64,000 nucleotides of DNA from Prostheceraeus crozeri (Eukaryota; Platyhelminthes; Polycladida; Euryleptidae): positions 248,001 through 312,000 of the forward strand of contig CAJQUW010013671.1 in NCBI GenBank assembly GCA_907163375.1, read 5' to 3'. The position numbers and the translations under genes are program-made. The notes below the pieces were generated by a model. It was not told where the DNA came from, searched no databases, and saw only the letters and a program-made list of their open reading frames with translations. Positions 10,891 to 20,477 of the stretch are shown piece after piece. The stretch's first letter is position 1. Each line of letters starts with the position of its first letter.

Positions 10891-12830
10891 ATGGTTCGAC
10901 ATGAGAGTATCGCACGACAACGTCTCGTCTTCCATTTTTGTGAGACATGTCAACTGCCCGTTCGACATGCCAACAAAAGCGGGCACAAGGAGTGCACCTT
11001 CCGAGAAGACTGCTCCTACATCTACTGCCTTTCCTGTAGGACGTATGAAAGGAGTGATATGAAGGCTAACACCGATTCGGCGAAGGCCTTCATTGTTCGT
11101 CATACCCCCTGTGCTCTTGAGAATGGACGGAAAGGGATAAATTTGACTTCTAGTAATGAAAAAAAGAAGTTGCAACGCCTCTTTTCGAAGGACAGGCCGG
11201 TGGAAGGTGTTTTATCCCAGGTGGACGAACCTCAACAGCCTCCCAAGAAAGCCCCTAAGTCTCGCGCTCCCAAGAAGGCCCCTAAGTCCCGAGAATTTGT
11301 CGACGAGACTTTCAGCGATTTTGAGGTAAGTGATGTCAATCCTAGTTTCAACGAATAACTGATCCACTGGGGATAGATAAAATGCTACTTCATTAAGTCA
11401 ATATAAGCATATGTCGTTTACACATTTCAGGATTTGGTGATGCCCCCACCGAAGAAGACAAAGGTGTTGGTGCAGAAAAAACTCATCGTTAAAGATGTGA
11501 GAATCTATTTACTTGGGTTATTATTCATATGCATAATCAAATCAATGTTGTCAAAACATTTCAGACTGAACCACCTCAAGCGATGACAGTCGGGTTTGAA
11601 GATGGAAACGTGGTGGAAAACTTGCGAAAGGTAACAAATTAATTTGCTTAATAGTTTCTAAGACGAAATCAAATATGAATCTCTTTTTTAGCTGTTTCCA
11701 AGTGTTCAATCAATCCCCGCATGCCCGAAGCTGCCTCGAGGGAATTCCCCAGGAGACAAAAAACTCGCTTCTAGCCCCGTAAGTGTGATTGCTGTGGTCT
11801 ACGCTCAGATACACCTTGAAAACCTGTCTATGTCTATCTCTTTATATAAACATATTGTCACATTTTTCCGCTGCAGGCTGTGCGATCTCTATCCCTTAAA
11901 AAGCATAGGAGCTTTTTAAGTACGCCAGCGACAACCACGTCCATTGAGGACAATGAGGAGAGGCCCTACTCCATACGCGAATCATCCTCATCCGAGGATT
12001 CTGCAACATCATCCTCATCCGACGATTCACCAACTTCGTCATCCGATGATGACAATGAATCTGTTACTAATGTAAGTATGAAGCTTGGTTAACTGCTTCA
12101 GTGTAGAATTTTCTATTAAAACATTTTGAAACTTACTTTGTTGACAATTATCCTAATAAACAATTGTTTCCTTTGTTTACAGGAGTCCGTCATGTGTGCC
12201 TCACAGGAAGAGGTGTCCTTCAGCCACATCCGGGCATCCCCCAGCTGGAGCGTCCGCCTGCCGCTGTCCCCGATGATGACGCTTGCTCCTCCATCCCCTG
12301 TGCGTCCTCTATCGCCCGCAGTTCCTTCTTGTCCGGCACCTCCGATCCCACCCCCTCCAACGCCCGCAGCTCCTTCCTCTCCGTCACCTCCGATCCCAGC
12401 CGCAGCTCCTTCCTCCGCGACACCTATCCCCGCCGCAGCTCCTGCTACAGTTCCCAAGGCCCCTCTCCCAGTGCGAGAGTATGATGTCGACCTCGATGCA
12501 ACGACGGATGAAGACATGTACTCAAAACTACGCCGTTGTCAAGAGCGTCTAAGGGAGTCAGAGGCCCGTGAGGCTCAACTAATAGAGGACAACAGAGGTT
12601 TGGTTGTGGTTGAGTCCTTACAAAATATAACTCAATCAAACCTCCTGTTGGCCTCGCAAGTGACCAACATTCAGAGGCACGACAAAGAAACATTGGTGCA
12701 CATCGAGTGCAGAGACAATGCCATTAGAAAGGTGCGTCTAACGAGGATGGACGACTTGGGTGGCTGCAGTGAAAGCTGCAGCCACTTGAAGTTGTACCAC
12801 AATGGTATTGTGAAATGTGTTAAACTTTGA
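10891..12830 (+). CDS. Six-exon P1 gene: Cys-rich N-terminus, acidic/Pro-rich middle, coiled-coil C-terminus
   Basis: Exons by splice consensus: 10891-11325, 11431-11496, 11565-11630, 11692-11778, 11877-12071 and 12183-12830. All five introns are GT-AG and phase 0, and every exon length is a multiple of three. The frame stays open through every junction to TGA 12828, giving about 498 residues. The N-terminus has paired Cys motifs (CETC, then CLSC) and His that could form zinc fingers. The middle is basic, then an acidic Ser/Asp run, then Pro/Ala-rich. A helical stretch with RLRESEAREAQL follows, then a Cys-containing tail. No enzyme motif is seen. P2 has a positional counterpart at 38982-39941. 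A regulatory or structural early role is a guess. Confidence 0.7.
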
Positions 12831-12920
12831 CTTTTTTTCTTTGAAAATTAATTACTGAAAATTTTATGTGTTTTCTCTTTACAACAGATCGGAACATACG
12901 GTATTGGCTGGTGATGACGC

Positions 12921-12950
12921 TGACGTCATTAGATGGTAGATGCATATAAG
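12921..12950 (+). promoter_or_regulatory. CRE/ATF site and TATA box of P1 polB
   Basis: A perfect palindromic TGACGTCA at 12921-12928 is followed by GCATATAAG at 12942-12950, 32 bp before the polB ATG at 12982. TGACGTCA is the classical CREB/ATF site. Confidence 0.6.
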
Positions 12951-12981
12951 GGCTTGCTAATTTCAATCCTCATCAATAATC

Positions 12982-15900
12982 ATGGTTGTCTGTACCAAGT
13001 GTGGAAAAGTGTTCACTCTCATAGGCAATTTGCAACGACATGAAAAATTTTGTAAGTTAGGAAAAACATATCAATGTAGCAAGTGTCCATATAAGACGAA
13101 TAGGATGGATAATCTTAAGAGGCATAAACTTGTATGCAATAATAAACCGAATGATAGCATAACAGAGTCAAATTCAAATAATCAAAATAGATCTACTTCT
13201 AAGCCAACAACCAGCGCTTCAACTAACATACAAAACTTTATGCAATACTGCTCTCGGTGTGGCAAAACGTATAACTCTATAAGTAGATTTCGACAGCATA
13301 TGAATGTACATAACACAAATAGTGAGATGAATATGCATAATAACTATGGAACTGTTAGTCTCAGTGAAAGCGCACTCAATGGCCATGTACGTGTGTATGA
13401 TATCACGCCAACAACACCTACTGTGGACATAACATCATTCTTAGAAAGCATGCGTTCCATGTTAGGGAATTTAGTGTCTGACTTACTAAGGAGCTATCAA
13501 TTGCGCGGTCGTCTGATTGCACAAATTCGTTATGTCCGTTCTAATCCTCAAGAAGAAGAAACTTTTCTCGCACACTTTACCTCATCATCCTCAAACTATA
13601 TTTATGACTATGATGCTTGGTTTCAGGATCATCTAAATAGTCTAATAAATCATATTGAAGCCTTCGCAAAAAGGGTAGCAATTGGATTATAGATGATGTA
13701 CAAAATATAGAGTTCAATGTAATAATAAGTCCAATACTGTCAGGTGGACAATCATTTCCTCTACCAAAGAAGTTAAAAAACTCTAAAGCTGTCATTAATG
13801 TTAATTCAAATGCAAATGATTGCTTCCTATATGCAGTTTTATCAATATTGCATTATAATGAAGTACCTTATTCAAGGAATGAAGTAAAATCATATAGTGA
13901 GTGGACATCTGAGCTAAATATGGAAGGCATTTCCACACCAGTATCAATTAAAGATATTCCAAAATTTGAGAAAAATAATGATATTAAAATTAACATTCAC
14001 TTTTATGAAAATGGACTCAAAGGTGTTCGTTATAATAGTAACTTTACTGGTAGGCAAACGGTTAATATTTTGCTAATTCTAAACAATGGAGCAGCACACT
14101 ATTGTGGAATTCCAAAGCTGTCAAGATTGTATAGGAGAACTTTAAAAAGACATAAATACTTCTGCGAAAGATGCACTCAGTCATTCACATATAAAACAAC
14201 ACTAGAACGAAACTTCCAGTTTTGTATTCGAGGAAAAGCACAAATAGAAAAAATGCCATCGGATCTAAAAGTACTAACAAGTAGCATGGAATATCAACTA
14301 AGTCCTCCTTTAGTAATTTATGCAGATATAGAGTGCTACATTGATAATAAAATACATAAACCTGCGGCTATTGGAGCTTATCATGTCTGGCATAATGCCC
14401 TTCAATCAAAATTTGAAAACAAGTATTACCTCTTTGAGGGAGAAAATTGCATTATTAGTTTCTTGCACCACTTAGAAACTGTAGCCCAAGACTTATATGA
14501 CAACCAATGTGCAACAACTAGGCAGCCAATGTCACTGTCAGCGGATGAAAAAGCACGCCACGAGAATGCAGAATGTTGCAACAAATGTAAATCAAAATTC
14601 AGCGATGAAGTCATAAAAGTTCGTGATCATGATCATATCACCGGACGATATAGGGAAACATTATCTAGGAAATGCAATCTCCGGTTAAGACTTAACAGAC
14701 GGGAGCTGCCCATATTTTTCCACAATTTTAAAAATTATGATAGCCACATCGTTTGCTATAAAGCGATTGGAAGAATGAAGTCTTGGAAATTAGATGTTGT
14801 AGCAGCAACTGCTGAAAAATATATAACTTTATCCGCCAGTGTCCCTGTAAATGAATACAAAGGGAAGACAGTATACTTTAAACTAAAATTCTTAGACTCA
14901 TATCAATTTCTAAGTGCATCCTTGAGTGAATTAGCCAAGGGCTTGCAAACGTATGAGCATGTAGAGACATTGAGGGTAGAATTTCCACAATTAAGTGATA
15001 ATGTTTTATATCAGAAGGGAGTGTTTCCATATTCATACTTCAAAAACTTAAACACGTTGACGGAAGACTGTCTACCACCACAATTAGAGTTCTATAATGA
15101 TCTTACTCGTGAGCACTGTTCCGATAGTGAATATGAACACGCTAACAAGGCGTGGATTGAATTTGATTGTAGCACATTTGGTGATTACATGCTGGCATAT
15201 CTGAAGTTAGATGTTTTATTGTTGGCAGACATATTTGAAGTGTTTAGAGCATTGAGTCAACGTGAGGATGAAGTCGACCCTGTACATTTTGTCAGTCTCC
15301 CACATCTTAGCTTTACCTCAGCACTAAATTTCTCTTCCAATGATCCCCCACACTACATACAAGATGAAAATATGTACAATCTATTTGAACGAGGAATTAG
15401 AGGGGGTATGACTTTCACCAACATTCACCGAGCGCGTGCACGCATTGAAGAATTAGGAAATAATACACATGAAAGTCGACATTTGACCTACTTAGATGTT
15501 AATAACCTTTATGGTTCTTCACTCAGTAGAAATCTACCCCACTCAAATTTCAAATGGTTGAATGAAAGTGAATTAGATAATTTTTTAAATGAAGAAAATG
15601 TTCAAAATATAGATGATGATGGTGAAATCGGCTACATTTTTGATTTAGATTTAGAGTATCCTGCAGCCATTCATGATGACACTGCCGATTTCCCATTAGC
15701 TCCAGAAATGCAGATGATTGAAAAGAGAATGTTTTCACACTATATGAAAAATCTATATCAAAAAGTAAGACCAAATACACATTTTTCTTCTATCAAGAAA
15801 CATTCTGCTCCATCAATTTGATAGGGAAAATTATGTAGTCCACTATTCAATTTTAAAATTTTACTTGACCATGGGCATGAGAATCAAGAAGATTCATAGT

Positions 15901-16839
15901 GGCATAAAATTCACACAAAAGCCTTGGTTAAAAACATACATTGATATGAACTCTCAAAAGAGGGCTCAATCAAACACTGACTTCGAAAAGTCATTCTACA
16001 AATTGAAAAATAATTCTTTATATGGTAAAACAATGGAAAATGTAAGGAGAAGGAAAAAATTTAAACTAGTCAACAATGAGAAACAACTACTGAAATTGTC
16101 AAATCATCCTCTCTATGTTCAACACAAAATATTTGATGAAGATCTGGTTGGTATGGAAATGTACAAACCTTCAATAGTTTTAAATAAATTAATATATGTT
16201 GGTCAAGCAGTACTTGACTATAGTAAGTTGGAAATGTATCAATTATATTACAATGATCTAAAAGGGTGTCCACTGATAAATAGAACGCGGCTTTGTGGAG
16301 GTGATACCGACAGTTTCTTCCTATGTTTATACACATCACCATCCGTCCGTCTGGAAGATATACTTCTATACTTCGGCGAAAAGTTTGACTCTTCAAACTA
16401 TGACAGTCATCACCGACTATACTCAACTACAAACAAAGCTAGATTAGGTTGTTTTAAGGATGAGTGTGCTGGAAAGTTGCTTGAGGAAATGATCCTACTA
16501 AAACCGAAAATGTATTCCATGAAATATCTAGACTCTACGAATCATAGCATCAAACGTGCAAAAGGAATTCAGAGAGCAGCAGTTAAAAAATTGAAACATG
16601 ATGACTATAGGAGTGTCTATTATAGTGAGAATGATACAACTGAAGATATGACAATTATAAATTCAAAAAATCACATAGTTAGCACAAAATCATTTAGAAA
16701 GCGAGGTCTTTAACTTTGGGAGGATAAGCGCTGTTGGCTGGATAAAAATTTATCATTACCATATGGACACTACAGCCTAGGTCTTCCCCCACCGTCGAAG
16801 AGAAGGAGATGCCTTCCTGTCACAGGTGATGTAGAATAA
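12982..16839 (+). pseudogene. polB: P1 protein-primed family-B DNA polymerase, broken
   Basis: It begins with C2H2-like fingers (CTKCGKVF, CSKCPYKT, CSRCGKTY) and a helical N-terminal domain. It continues with the exonuclease motif YADIECYID, an endonuclease VII-like DHDHITG zinc block, motif A (LDVNNLYGSS), motif B (KNNSLYGKT) and motif C (GGDTDSFF). Reading requires a frame change in an A-run near 13664-13692, a second near 15793-15821, and passage over TAA at 16711-16713 before the natural TAA at 16837. The catalytic residues survive but the gene cannot make a full polymerase. In life it would replicate the linear element from a terminal protein. P2 carries the intact counterpart at 41922-45908. 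Confidence 0.92.
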
Positions 16840-16886
16840 GTCTAAATAAAAACAATATAATATTCCACTTGTAATAGATCTTGCGA

Positions 16887-17056
16887 TTGCTGCATCTTCC
16901 GTCATGTAGCAACACTTACTAATACATAAGTAGTCTTACTAAAATTGAAATTTCTACATCTTTCCGATATGTAGAAATGATTACTAATAAATAGGTAGTC
17001 CTAATGTGAATGAATATATGAAGAATTTGTACTCAACATCATTCCGATATGTTGAG
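16887..17056. promoter_or_regulatory. Three tandem hairpins with variable stems and a conserved loop
   Basis: Hairpins lie at 16887-16912, 16950-16978 and 17032-17056. The stems differ in sequence (9, 10 and 8 bp; two perfect, one with a single G-T pair). Each stem closes with CAT/ATG around a loop containing TTCCG. The first and second spacers share TTACTAATA and GTAGTC. The block lies between the polB stop and the next rightward gene, so it could act in the polB 3' end or the next leader. Function unknown. Confidence 0.7.
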
Positions 17057-17118
17057 CTAATAAAATAACAAACTTTAGGCAAACATTAAACCTAAATTTG
17101 AAACACAGCTTTCGGAAC

Positions 17119-17679
17119 ATGCCTCATTACATTAGAACATGGAAACTTAGTGACGTTCAAAACGTTCACATAACAAATTCTAAAAGAATAGCATTTCGTC
17201 ATTCAATAGCAAATAGTGATCGAAAACATCGTGGCGTTTGCATTAGTATTGACTCATTGCCTTCACTGAAAGACTTTGCGGATCTCATTGACAACCATAA
17301 GACTCGGATCAAGATTCCTCTCGATGACAAGGTATGGATAAAGTGTGATTCATCAGTCAAAATATACGTCTGTTCACCAAAACGTGAAGATGTTGAATAT
17401 CGATTTTTTCGTTTCAGTGACGTCACATGGGAAACCTTTACAAGGGAGATACTACCACAGATAACGTCATTCATTAAAGATGGAGGACATCAAACGGTTG
17501 GAAGTTGTAAATCGGATGTTAACTACAAAAGCAAAGTCAAAACTCAATCTACAAGAGATCGAGAGGAATATACCCAACCGAAAACAATGGTTACTGATAA
17601 AACGCAAATTGAAGCCGACAACGAGCTTACATCTTGGAAGACCCTCAATGTTAACATGGAGGATTCAGAGGAAGGATAG
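17119..17679 (+). CDS. P1 PC4-like putative transcription cofactor
   Basis: 186 residues from ATG 17119. The first ~125 residues look like two successive strand-helix units. In each, beta strands are followed by a helix: RGVCISIDSLPSLKDFADLI, and then KVWIKC...VKIYVC...WETFTREI. This resembles the PC4/Sub1 core, in which a 'KGISL' strand precedes the helix. PC4 binds single-stranded DNA and helps RNA polymerase II with promoters. The tail is Lys/Glu-rich and ends in an acidic patch. The last 200 bp overlap the TBP-like gene in another frame. P2 has two relatives in tandem (49207-49563, 49586-50236). The PC4 link rests on pattern only and needs a profile search. Confidence 0.5.
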   Translation: MPHYIRTWKLSDVQNVHITNSKRIAFRHSIANSDRKHRGVCISIDSLPSLKDFADLIDNHKTRIKIPLDDKVWIKCDSSVKIYVCSPKREDVEYRFFRFSDVTWETFTREILPQITSFIKDGGHQTVGSCKSDVNYKSKVKTQSTRDREEYTQPKTMVTDKTQIEADNELTSWKTLNVNMEDSEEG

Positions 17680-18049
17680 ATCTCTCACTATCCTATTCTT
17701 TCCAAATGGAACAATCGAATGTATTGGAAGGGTCATGGAGGGTGATCTCTCATATCTACACTTAACTTTGGAACATTTACTTGGTGATTCATTATCTGAT
17801 TGGAAAGTGAAGACAATGACCGTGTTATGTGAATTACACTATCACTATGATTTCCGTAAAGTTACATCATCACATAATCTAACTTATGAAGTGGAGCTAT
17901 TTCCAGCAGCTCAAATGACTAACTGGCATCCATATCATGTTCATGTGTTCCATAATGGAAAGATTGTGATAACCGGCATTAAAGACATAAGTGATGTGCC
18001 TCCCATCATATGTGATTTGAAAAAATGTTTCATGAAAACCAAATTGTAG
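17480..18049 (+). CDS. P1 TATA-binding-protein-like factor
   Basis: 189 residues from ATG 17480; an internal Met could be the start. Two direct repeats like those of the TBP core are visible. Repeat 1 (about residues 56-100) has LTWRI...LTILFFPNGTIECIG, and repeat 2 (about 128-175) has YEVELFPAA...VHVFHNGKIVITG. Cellular TBP has YEPELFPGL and then FVSGKIVLTG at the same places. Of four phenylalanines that kink TATA DNA, three are kept; the first is Pro here. The core is shorter than cellular TBP (~180 residues) and has little N-terminal extension. Overlap with the PC4-like gene, as in P2, suggests a promoter-recognition module for element genes. Likely nuclear or at the viral factory. The frame is intact. 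Confidence 0.75.
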   Translation: MEDIKRLEVVNRMLTTKAKSKLNLQEIERNIPNRKQWLLIKRKLKPTTSLHLGRPSMLTWRIQRKDRSLTILFFPNGTIECIGRVMEGDLSYLHLTLEHLLGDSLSDWKVKTMTVLCELHYHYDFRKVTSSHNLTYEVELFPAAQMTNWHPYHVHVFHNGKIVITGIKDISDVPPIICDLKKCFMKTKL

Positions 18050-18053
18050 ATTT

Positions 18054-18140
18054 TGTATATATGTGGATAGATAATGAAATATGAACATGTTTTTGTATAT
18101 ATGCGAATAGATAATGAAATATGAGCATGTTTTTGTTTTC
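18054..18140. repeat. Tandem duplication in the convergent 3' region
   Basis: Two ~44-bp copies of TTTTGTATATATG followed by GATAGATAATGAAATATGA lie directly after the TBP-like stop codon, where rightward and leftward transcription units converge. Confidence 0.6.
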
Positions 18141-18197
18141 CTTATAAATCCTTGTTTTGGAAAAAAAGAGAGCAAGTTAATGATACAACATAAAACT

Positions 18198-18662
18198 TTA
18201 TTTCAAAACTGTTTCAACATATTTAGTAAGAATTACATCATTTTTATCACAGTTTTTTGAAAATAGTTCTAAAGCACTTTTACAGTTATTTTTCAATGGT
18301 CTCTCGTTGACAAAATAGAGTACATAGCCACCGCACATTAGAGATGTATTACTTTGAAGTGGGAACGATGTCACTTTCCTAACAGTCCAGGAGAACCTGT
18401 TCATCCATAATGCGATATCATGTAAACGAGGTTGATTAAGAGAGTCAAAATATTCGGCAACTTTATAACGATTGATGTATACAGCAATCCAATGTTTTCC
18501 GGGAAGATTGTTGGTATCCGTATTGATGATAAGTGAACAAGGATAGAAAGGAATTGAATCAGGTAAATTATCTCTAGAAAAGACATTGAGAAATATTGTC
18601 TTGGAGTAGGGATGAGCTTTCCTCATTTTCCTCAAGATTTCTATGTTGCTTAAGTTACTCAT
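18198..18662 (-). CDS. PRO: P1 adenain-type cysteine protease
   Basis: 154 residues. The catalytic set is visible: His in GKHWIAVYI (about residue 57), acidic residue in EYFDSL (about 70), a Gln-containing SFPLQSN segment and Cys in LMCGGYVLYF (about 111). This is the adenovirus-protease/Ulp1-like fold (family C5-like) used by Polintons and adenoviruses to mature capsid proteins. ATG overlaps the capsid stop as ATGA (18659-18662), showing tight packing. Length matches the P2 protease (153 residues). The frame is intact. Confidence 0.9.
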   Translation of the reverse strand: MSNLSNIEILRKMRKAHPYSKTIFLNVFSRDNLPDSIPFYPCSLIINTDTNNLPGKHWIAVYINRYKVAEYFDSLNQPRLHDIALWMNRFSWTVRKVTSFPLQSNTSLMCGGYVLYFVNERPLKNNCKSALELFSKNCDKNDVILTKYVETVLK

Positions 18663-19941
18663 CTCTGATAGCTGACAGTCACGTCTCTCATTCTTGTTAT
18701 CTCAACTTTGCTATCATAGATAGCATAAATGAGACAAGTAATTGTTTTCTTCAAAGGTGACTCAAATGATACCTCCAGTCGTAGATTTCCAGGCTTTGTA
18801 ACTCCTACGCTTTCACCACCTAGATCTGCATCTGCTGTGAGGTTGTACATAATGAAGAAGTAGCCATTCTTGTACATATCCATTGTAATTCCATTTGAAT
18901 CGTCTGTATTAAACATGTTGAGGGCGATGAAAATAGAACCATATTCACGTGCGAATTTGCCATCTTTGAAATTAGGCTCATATCCTTTGCAAGATACAAA
19001 TTTCTCATCCTGATAGAGTGCTAGTTTGCTAACATTAAAGTGTTGGAAATTGAATGGATTCTTTTCAAAAGCACCAATGAATGCCTCATTTTCCACAAAT
19101 GTGATATACACCGCCTTTGGCATTGCAGTGGGAAAAAGATTTGGGTAGGCATGTGAGGATGATCCCGCACCAATTGTGAAGTTTGTCAACACACTGTGAT
19201 TAACTGTATATATTGCATTGTTTTTCCTCAATCCTGTCGCATGCTCGTTGATGACTGACGGGTTCATTGTTACTCGATTTACATTGAGCACGGCATTACT
19301 TATGTTGACTTGATAGTTTGTAGCTCCAAAAGCCATTAACGCGAACTCAGGATTTGCACGAATAAATTTTATTTGCATTTTAACCTGTGATAGCAGATAT
19401 CTAGATTGACGAAGGAAATCAAGATAGACGGGTCCTTTCAAGTATAATTCCTTTGAATCCGCTGTTAAATCCATTCGTCTTTTCAACCCTGTATTTGAGA
19501 CATCATCAAATTTCCCTTGCTGATCATCATACCACCCAGAAACTTGCAAGTGTGACTGTTTAGCTTGCTTTTGAAATTGAGTCATTGTATGTATATATGC
19601 TCCATATGGTATGCTCGATCCCCTCCTTCAATCTGTTTGTCATTCAATATTAGATACACATCTGAGAACAGACTGGCAATAGGAAGATTTGCTAATCCCA
19701 CTTTATCCTTGGATGAATCGATATTTGTACCATCAGTCTTCTTAATTTGTATACACAACTCTAAATCAATGGATTGACAGTCAATATAATCTTGAGGATT
19801 GGCAGGTATATCAAACTGAATAGGCTGCTGGTTACCATCGATATTTGTTGTGGGGACTATGTCTACAATTGTTGAGGAGATGATGTCTGTCTGATGAGGG
19901 GGAGAATCGAAGAAACACAAAGCCGAATTGATACTCTGCAT
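18659..19941 (-). pseudogene. MCP: P1 major capsid protein (double jelly-roll), frameshifted
   Basis: Two minus-strand frames, 19582-19941 (119 codons) and 18659-19585 (308 codons), align end to end with the 425-residue capsid protein of P2. The N-terminal part carries the characteristic 'PxxYIDxxxxDLEL' strand and an 'IEGGDRAY' segment; the C-terminal part has NPFNF and DDSNGITMD motifs. A one-base change near 19600 separates them. The family corresponds to the F54H12.2-like/PY proteins, predicted to form trimeric hexon-like capsomers. The remaining frame is open to the natural stop. Confidence 0.82.
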
Positions 19942-19951
19942 CGTATTAGCT

Positions 19952-20434
19952 CTACAAATATGTTGTCTTCCTTCGTTTTGACTTGTTTCTAGTAGCTTTG
20001 GAATTTCGTTTGCGCTTTCTTGTTTTCACTCGACGTCTAGATTTAGAACGTGCTGCTCTAGTCGGCTTTTTACTTTTCCTGCGTCTTTGCTTAGTAACTC
20101 GGCCTGATCCAACTTGTCTTGACTTCCTACGCTTCTTCCGAACTGTACGTCTCGTCTTTGTTAAATCATCTAATGCGTCTATGGCAGATTGCTGCGCGCG
20201 CATTTTCATAGATTCACCGATATCCTCACCTTGAAGCGCATCAGCTGCAACATTTGCACCAAAATCTAAAGCCCTGCTTCCAACACGCTTCATGATTGGT
20301 ACGCCATACTTTTTGAGTGTTGGAAGAACCATACGTCTTAGTGCACCAAATATGCCTCCTCAAACTTGTCGTCTACCTCCAACAAACACGGGATAACCGC
20401 TCTGATATGATGGTCTACTGTAAATGCCTGTCAT
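19952..20434 (-). pseudogene. P1 basic core-like protein with a nonsense codon
   Basis: The frame from ATG 20434 opens with IYSRPSYQSG, matching FYSRPSYVSG at the start of the P2 protein (52221-52676). A TGA at 20360-20362 interrupts it, and 126 codons stay open from the internal ATG at 20332. The C-terminal half is extremely Arg/Lys-rich (KKRRKSRQ, RRRKSKKPTR, RKRKRNSK), as expected of a DNA-condensing core protein like adenovirus pVII or mu. The middle helix is hydrophobic and Ala-rich. The shorter ORF could still be translated. Confidence 0.7.
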
Positions 20435-20477
20435 TATGACTATTGAATAACTATGGAAGTCACAATAGCGTAAAGCC

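Noticed and set aside
12164-12693. Several overlapping Pro/Ser/Arg-rich ORFs in other frames
   Set aside because: GC-rich Pro/Ala-coding exon 6 of the 10891-12830 gene keeps all frames open. Splice sites and the natural stop support only one.
13664-13692. Programmed -1 frameshift in P1 polB
   Set aside because: The A-run does not form a standard X XXY YYZ slippery site, P2 polB needs no shift, and P1 polB has another frame break and a nonsense codon. Simple decay explains it.
16070-16426. 118-codon minus-strand ORF inside polB
   Set aside because: Shadow of the polymerase coding strand.
18659-19941. Host gene of the 'F54H12.2-like' type
   Set aside because: Such annotations in animal genomes come from Polinton capsid genes; here the gene lies inside P1 between protease and core-like genes.
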